From: Nocardia nova NBRC 15556
GTDB lineage: Bacteria; Actinomycetota; Actinomycetes; Mycobacteriales; Mycobacteriaceae
DNA length: 54,468 nucleotides
Direction: 5' to 3'
Assembly: GCF_001613005.1 (NCBI RefSeq)
Contig: NZ_BDBN01000073.1
Coordinates: 1 to 54,468 of the forward strand
The notes beneath the pieces were generated by a model that saw nothing but the letters and a program-made list of their open reading frames with translations, did no database searches and had not been told where the DNA came from. The position numbers and the translations under genes are program-made. Below, piece after piece: positions 51,014-54,468 of the stretch (the stretch's first letter is position 1; the number at the start of each line of letters is the position of its first letter).

Positions 51014-53107
51014 TCACCGCCACACCAATTTCAGCACCGCGGGGGTCAGCAGCATGCGGATCACCGTGGCATCCAGGATCAGGGCCGCGATCATGCCGTA
51101 GGCGATGTATTTCATCAGCACCAGATCGGAGAAGCCGAACGCACCGGTCACCACGATCAGAATCGCCGCCGCCGAGGTGATCACCCCGCCGGTGTGGGCG
51201 ATGCCGTAGCGGATCGCCTCCGCCGGCGGCGCCCCGCCCGCCCGTGCCTCGGCCATGCGCGATTGCAGGAACACTTCATAGTCGGTGGACAATCCGAACA
51301 GCACCGTCACGATCAGCACCAGCACCGCGAACATCAGCGGCCCCGGGGTGAAGCCGAGCAGGCCCGCGCCGTGCCCTTCGACGAACAACCACGTCAGAAT
51401 GCCCAGTGCGGCACCGAGACTCAGCGCGCTCATCAGCACGGCCTTCAACGCCAGCACGATCGAGCGGAAGGCGATGTACATCAGCACCAGGGCCGCGGTC
51501 GCCAGAATCGTTGCCAGCAAGGGTAATCCGTCGATGAGGCCGTGAATGGCGTCGCGTTCCAGGGCCGGCACCCCGGCCACCATCACCTGCACCCCGGACG
51601 GATGCGGAATCGCACGCAGCGCCGCGATGGCGGCGTCGGCGTCGGTCTTGTGCACCAGACCGGTGGACAGCACATTGATCCCGTTGGTCGTCGGCGCCGC
51701 CGCCTCGAACGGTCCCGTCAGTCCCGGTGCGAAATTGGCTTGGAACCGGATATCGGACAACTGCTGCGGATCCGCCCCCACGACCACCAATTTCAGTGGC
51801 TCCGTGCGGAATTCGGGAAACAGCGCGTCGAATTTCTCCTGTGCCACGCGGGCCGGGTTGTCGGCGGCCAGGTATCGCTCCGACAGGCCGCCGAATTCGA
51901 TGTTGCGGAACGGGATCAGCAGGAAGAGCAGTCCGGCCACCACCGGCACGATCACCCGCGCGGGATGACGCATCGCGAACAGGGCCAGCTTGGAGAAGAA
52001 CCCGTTGTCGATCTCCTGGGCGCTGCGGATCCCGGCGAACCGGTGCCAGCCCCACAGATCGATGCGCCGCCCGACGATACTCAGCGCCGCCGGCAGCGCG
52101 GTCACCGACAGCAGCGCCGCCAGCAGTACCGAACTGATGCCGCCGTAGGGCACCGAGCGCAGCACCCCGTTCGGGTAGATGAACAGCGCCGCCAGGCTCA
52201 CCGCGATGATCGCGGCGGAGAACAGCACCGTGCGCCCGGCCGTGGCGACCGTGCGCGCGGTCGCCTCCTCCACACTGCGCCCGGCCGCCAGCTCCTCCCG
52301 GAACCGGGTCACCGCGAACAGGCCGTAGTCGATCGCCAGCCCCAGGCTCACCAGGGTGACCACGGCGCTGGCGAAGACGTTGACGTCGATGTGGTCGGTG
52401 AGCAGGCGCATCATGCCCTGACTGCCCAGGATCGTCATCCCGCCGATGAGCACCGGCAGCAGCGCGCCGACCACGCCGCCGAACACGAAATACAGCAGCA
52501 CGGCCACCACCGGCAGCGCGATCAGCTCGGCGCGGTGGATATCGTCCTGCATCCCGATGTTGATGCCCTCGACCACCGGTTGCAGACCCGCCAGCTGTAC
52601 CGTCGTGCCGCCCGGTCCGCGCCCGGAACCGCCTGCGCCCAAATCCTTTTGGATGGCGAGGTAGTTGTCGACCGTGGCGGTGTCGGAGCCGTGCAGGCCG
52701 ATGCTGGCGAAGGCGTGGGTGCGGGAGGCGTCGGCGAACTGCCCCATCATCGAGCCGTCGAAGTAGCTGTCGATCTTCTTGATCCGGTCCGGATACCGGT
52801 CGTGCAGATCCTTCAGGGCCGAGGCGATCGCCGTGCGGATCGGCGGATCGTCGACGGTGTGGCCGGGTGGTGCGGTGTAGAGCACGATCACGTCGGCATC
52901 GGTGTCGCGGCCGAAGGTCTGGTCGGCGAGTTTGGAGGCGACCACCGATTCGCTGTGTTCGTCGAACCACCCGCCCTGGGTCAGCCGGGAGCCCAGATCA
53001 CGGCCGTAGAACCCCGAGACGGCCACGATCAGCACGAAGATCGCGAACACCAGGTAGCGATGGCGATGAACGAATCGACCCCAGCGCAGCAGAAACCCCT
53101 CGAGCAT
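51014..53107 (-). CDS. MMPL-family RND transporter
   Basis: A 697-residue RND-type transporter with two copies of a layout: one helix, a large extracytoplasmic loop, then five helices. The opening MLEGFLLRWGRFVHRHRYLV precedes helix 1; GLAIDYGLFAVTRFREELAA and GLSTDYEVFLQSRMAEARAG are the duplicated motif 4 with the proton-relay Asp-Tyr pairs. It likely moves a lipid or lipid-linked molecule across the envelope using the proton gradient. ATG 53105-53107 is 8 bp after the stop of the lipoprotein gene, so both share a transcript. Confidence 0.93.
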   Translation of the reverse strand: MLEGFLLRWGRFVHRHRYLVFAIFVLIVAVSGFYGRDLGSRLTQGGWFDEHSESVVASKLADQTFGRDTDADVIVLYTAPPGHTVDDPPIRTAIASALKDLHDRYPDRIKKIDSYFDGSMMGQFADASRTHAFASIGLHGSDTATVDNYLAIQKDLGAGGSGRGPGGTTVQLAGLQPVVEGINIGMQDDIHRAELIALPVVAVLLYFVFGGVVGALLPVLIGGMTILGSQGMMRLLTDHIDVNVFASAVVTLVSLGLAIDYGLFAVTRFREELAAGRSVEEATARTVATAGRTVLFSAAIIAVSLAALFIYPNGVLRSVPYGGISSVLLAALLSVTALPAALSIVGRRIDLWGWHRFAGIRSAQEIDNGFFSKLALFAMRHPARVIVPVVAGLLFLLIPFRNIEFGGLSERYLAADNPARVAQEKFDALFPEFRTEPLKLVVVGADPQQLSDIRFQANFAPGLTGPFEAAAPTTNGINVLSTGLVHKTDADAAIAALRAIPHPSGVQVMVAGVPALERDAIHGLIDGLPLLATILATAALVLMYIAFRSIVLALKAVLMSALSLGAALGILTWLFVEGHGAGLLGFTPGPLMFAVLVLIVTVLFGLSTDYEVFLQSRMAEARAGGAPPAEAIRYGIAHTGGVITSAAAILIVVTGAFGFSDLVLMKYIAYGMIAALILDATVIRMLLTPAVLKLVWR

Positions 53108-53115
53108 GCCGGGGG

Positions 53116-53649
53116 TCAGCCGCAGGCCGCGGTGCGGTAGTCGGCCGAACGCAGGATCCCGCACAGATCGTTGCGCGAGATCTTCCACTTCCCGTCGATA
53201 TCGACGAAATGCACGATGGTGGTGCGCACGTTCTCGCCGCTGCCGTCCTTGTCCAGCCGCATCGTGGCGGTGAGGGTGCCGTCGTGGTTGTCGAATACCG
53301 GATCGACCACGCCGTAGACGGCGCGCGGATTGTCGTGCAGCGCCTTGTACATGTCGGGAATGGCGTCCTTGAACGCGGCGCCGTCCTCGATCAGGTCGGT
53401 GCGTTCACTGTCGGGCAGCGAGGGATCCAGTGCGCGTTTGATCTGTGAATCCAGCTGTGCGGCGGTCGGCAACGGCGGCCGGTTGGCGCTGCTGACGGCG
53501 GCCGCCTCCGAGGAGGAGGTGAGCGCGGCGTAGGCCGACGAGCGCGCCGCCGCCACCGAAGCCTCGTCGGGGCCGCTGTCGCAGGCGGCGATCACCAGCG
53601 CGAGCATCGTGATTCCGAATGCGCCGTGGACCGTGCGTCGCAATGCCAT
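53116..53649 (-). CDS. Mtb12-like lipoprotein, MMPL partner
   Basis: A 177-residue protein with signal MALRRTVHGAFGITMLALVI and lipobox IAAC, then a linker rich in Ser and Ala. The remainder, DSQIKRALDPSLPDSERTDL, AVYGVVDPVFDNHDGTLTAT and the end WKISRNDLCGILRSADYRTA, follows the low-molecular-weight antigen Mtb12 fold of mycobacteria and nocardiae, with a disulfide possible between the two late Cys. It lies 8 bp before the MMPL gene, similar to mmpS-mmpL pairs, so it may be an accessory envelope protein of that transporter. ATG follows GAGG. Confidence 0.85.
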   Translation of the reverse strand: MALRRTVHGAFGITMLALVIAACDSGPDEASVAAARSSAYAALTSSSEAAAVSSANRPPLPTAAQLDSQIKRALDPSLPDSERTDLIEDGAAFKDAIPDMYKALHDNPRAVYGVVDPVFDNHDGTLTATMRLDKDGSGENVRTTIVHFVDIDGKWKISRNDLCGILRSADYRTAACG

Positions 53650-53705
53650 TACGTCCTCGAATGTGTCGAAAGTAACCGGTGGTTCCTACAGTCTGGCACG
53701 TGTGA

Positions 53706-54164
53706 TCAGCGGCCCTCGATGACCGCGCTCAACCGGTTCAGCAACGCGCGCACCGTCGTGGTCGCCCCGCGCTGCGCCGGGACCGGCACGGCGGTCGGCA
53801 CCAGATCACGCACCAGGGCGCGCACGCTGCGGGCGTCGTCGAGGTCGATATCGGTGACGGCGGCCTCGACCACGGCCACCACATCCTCGGGGCCGGGCAC
53901 GTCGGTGGGGGTGTCGGCGCGGTAGATCTCGAGGGTGAGGGTGGAACGCACCGTGCGGAAGGCGAACGGCTGCCCCTCGGCCGTTCGGCCGAACCCGTGG
54001 GCGAACGGACCAACGGTTAAATCTTCAAGTGTGAATTCAGACGTGCGGTCTGTTTCCAACCGAGACTCCCCTGGTTCGACGTCCGATATGAGGTATCCAC
54101 GGTAACGGGTGAGGCGCGTGCCACGCCGGAACCACCCCGGTGACCGGGCCGCGTGTCCGATCAT
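53706..54164 (-). CDS. Hypothetical protein upstream of the lipoprotein/MMPL pair
   Basis: A protein of about 152 residues of unknown function. It begins GWFRRGTRLTRYRGYLISDV, then contains a beta-rich middle (FAFRTVRSTLTLEIYRADTP) and an acidic helix (VVAVVEAAVTDIDLDDARSV), with no signal peptide or membrane helix. It is on the same strand as the lipoprotein gene, 56 bp ahead of it, so possibly in the same operon. The start is uncertain: ATG 54164 lacks a good site, and an ATG at 54212 would overlap the divergent lipoprotein start. Confidence 0.6.
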   Translation of the reverse strand: MIGHAARSPGWFRRGTRLTRYRGYLISDVEPGESRLETDRTSEFTLEDLTVGPFAHGFGRTAEGQPFAFRTVRSTLTLEIYRADTPTDVPGPEDVVAVVEAAVTDIDLDDARSVRALVRDLVPTAVPVPAQRGATTTVRALLNRLSAVIEGR

Positions 54165-54210
54165 GGTCAGATGAAACAGTACGCATGAGTCACACGAAGG
54201 AGTTCGGAGC

Positions 54211-54468
54211 ATGCGGGGTTATCGGTCGGCACTGGGTGCCGTCCTCGCGGCCGCCGGCGCCGTCGTGCTCGTCGCGGGCTGTTCCTCCCACAGCGACGAC
54301 ACCACTGCCCCCGCGGCCGGTGCTCCCGGACGCGCCGCCGCCGCGCCGGCGGCGACCGCCACGCCCGCCGGAGCCGTCACCGCCTTCGGGCCGGTCGCGA
54401 CACTGCTCGCCGAACCCGCCACCGGCCGGGTGGTCGCCCTCGACCCCAACGGCCTCGGGTTACGCCTG
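54211..54468 (+). CDS. Lipoprotein, N-terminal part (cut by window end)
   Basis: Eighty-six residues are in the window and the frame is open at the end. MRGYRSALGAVLAAAGAVVL with lipobox VAGC gives a lipoprotein; an Ala/Pro-rich linker follows, then VTAFGPVATLLAEPATGRVV and ALDPNG, which could be the first blade of a beta-propeller but is too short to call. AAGGAG (54196-54201) supports ATG 54211. It is divergent from the hypothetical gene. Confidence 0.75.
   Translation, partial: MRGYRSALGAVLAAAGAVVLVAGCSSHSDDTTAPAAGAPGRAAAAPAATATPAGAVTAFGPVATLLAEPATGRVVALDPNGLGLRL

Noticed and set aside
1..54468. Mobile element, prophage or CRISPR
   Set aside because: No transposase, integrase, terminal repeats, phage structural genes or regular spacer arrays were seen; base composition is even.

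Overview
The window is GC-rich (roughly 70% by eye) actinobacterial chromosome, densely coded on both strands with short intergenic gaps. Mycothiol synthesis (mshC with its usual neighbours), an MMPL transporter paired with an Mtb12-like lipoprotein, a DUF3556 membrane protein, a KstR-type operator and a Pls/PosA-type peptide synthetase point to Mycobacteriales, most likely Nocardia or a close relative. I see no rRNA, tRNA, CRISPR array, insertion sequence, integrase or phage gene. The window cuts a LysR regulator at the left end and a lipoprotein at the right end.

Layout. 1-9.1 kb: LysR (partial), a degenerate SDR plus SnoaL-like lipoprotein, a P450 plus an APH-fold phosphotransferase, a hydrolase/TetR divergent pair, a membrane GGDEF enzyme, an ECF41 (SigJ-type) sigma factor followed by a cupin under the same promoter motif, and a histidine-rich metal-binding protein. 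9.1-13.8 kb: methyltransferase under a PucR-type regulator, a GreA-like factor, two small membrane proteins and a class II amidotransferase. 13.8-17.2 kb: a Cys-less thiolase-fold protein and a DUF3556 protein behind an exact KstR-type box, suggesting a role in sterol or lipid catabolism. 17.2-26.4 kb: an orphan VirB6/TrbL-like membrane protein, SMP-30 protein, Ser/Thr kinase, MHS-type MFS carrier and a KimA-like APC transporter. 26.6-32.3 kb: a Pls/PosA-type NRPS followed 13 nt later by an M1 metallopeptidase. 32.3-38.5 kb: patatin, TetR, enoyl-CoA isomerase/hydratase, and a very unusual single polypeptide that joins an SRPBCC domain, a Cys-less thiolase fold and a crotonase; it diverges from an ArsR-SRPBCC operon with an 18-bp palindromic operator. 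38.5-42.3 kb: conserved actinobacterial block mshC, SCO1664-family, DUF3090, MSMEG_4193-type phosphatase. 42.6-47.0 kb: an aldo/keto-reductase fold lacking two catalytic residues, then a haem/iron ABC importer (substrate-binding protein, permease, ATPase) behind an IdeR-like box. 47.0-54.5 kb: a SigG/SigX5-like ECF factor, quinone reductase, epoxide hydrolase with divergent MarR, an MMPL transporter with lipoprotein and hypothetical partner, and a partial lipoprotein.

Most promising for new biology: the SRPBCC/thiolase-like/crotonase fusion (34573-37548), which could couple hydration of an enoyl-CoA to carbon-carbon bond cleavage in one chain. After that come the NRPS/M1 peptidase pair and the two matched ECF41 promoters. 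All calls come from reading translations and motifs by eye; no database or structure search was run.
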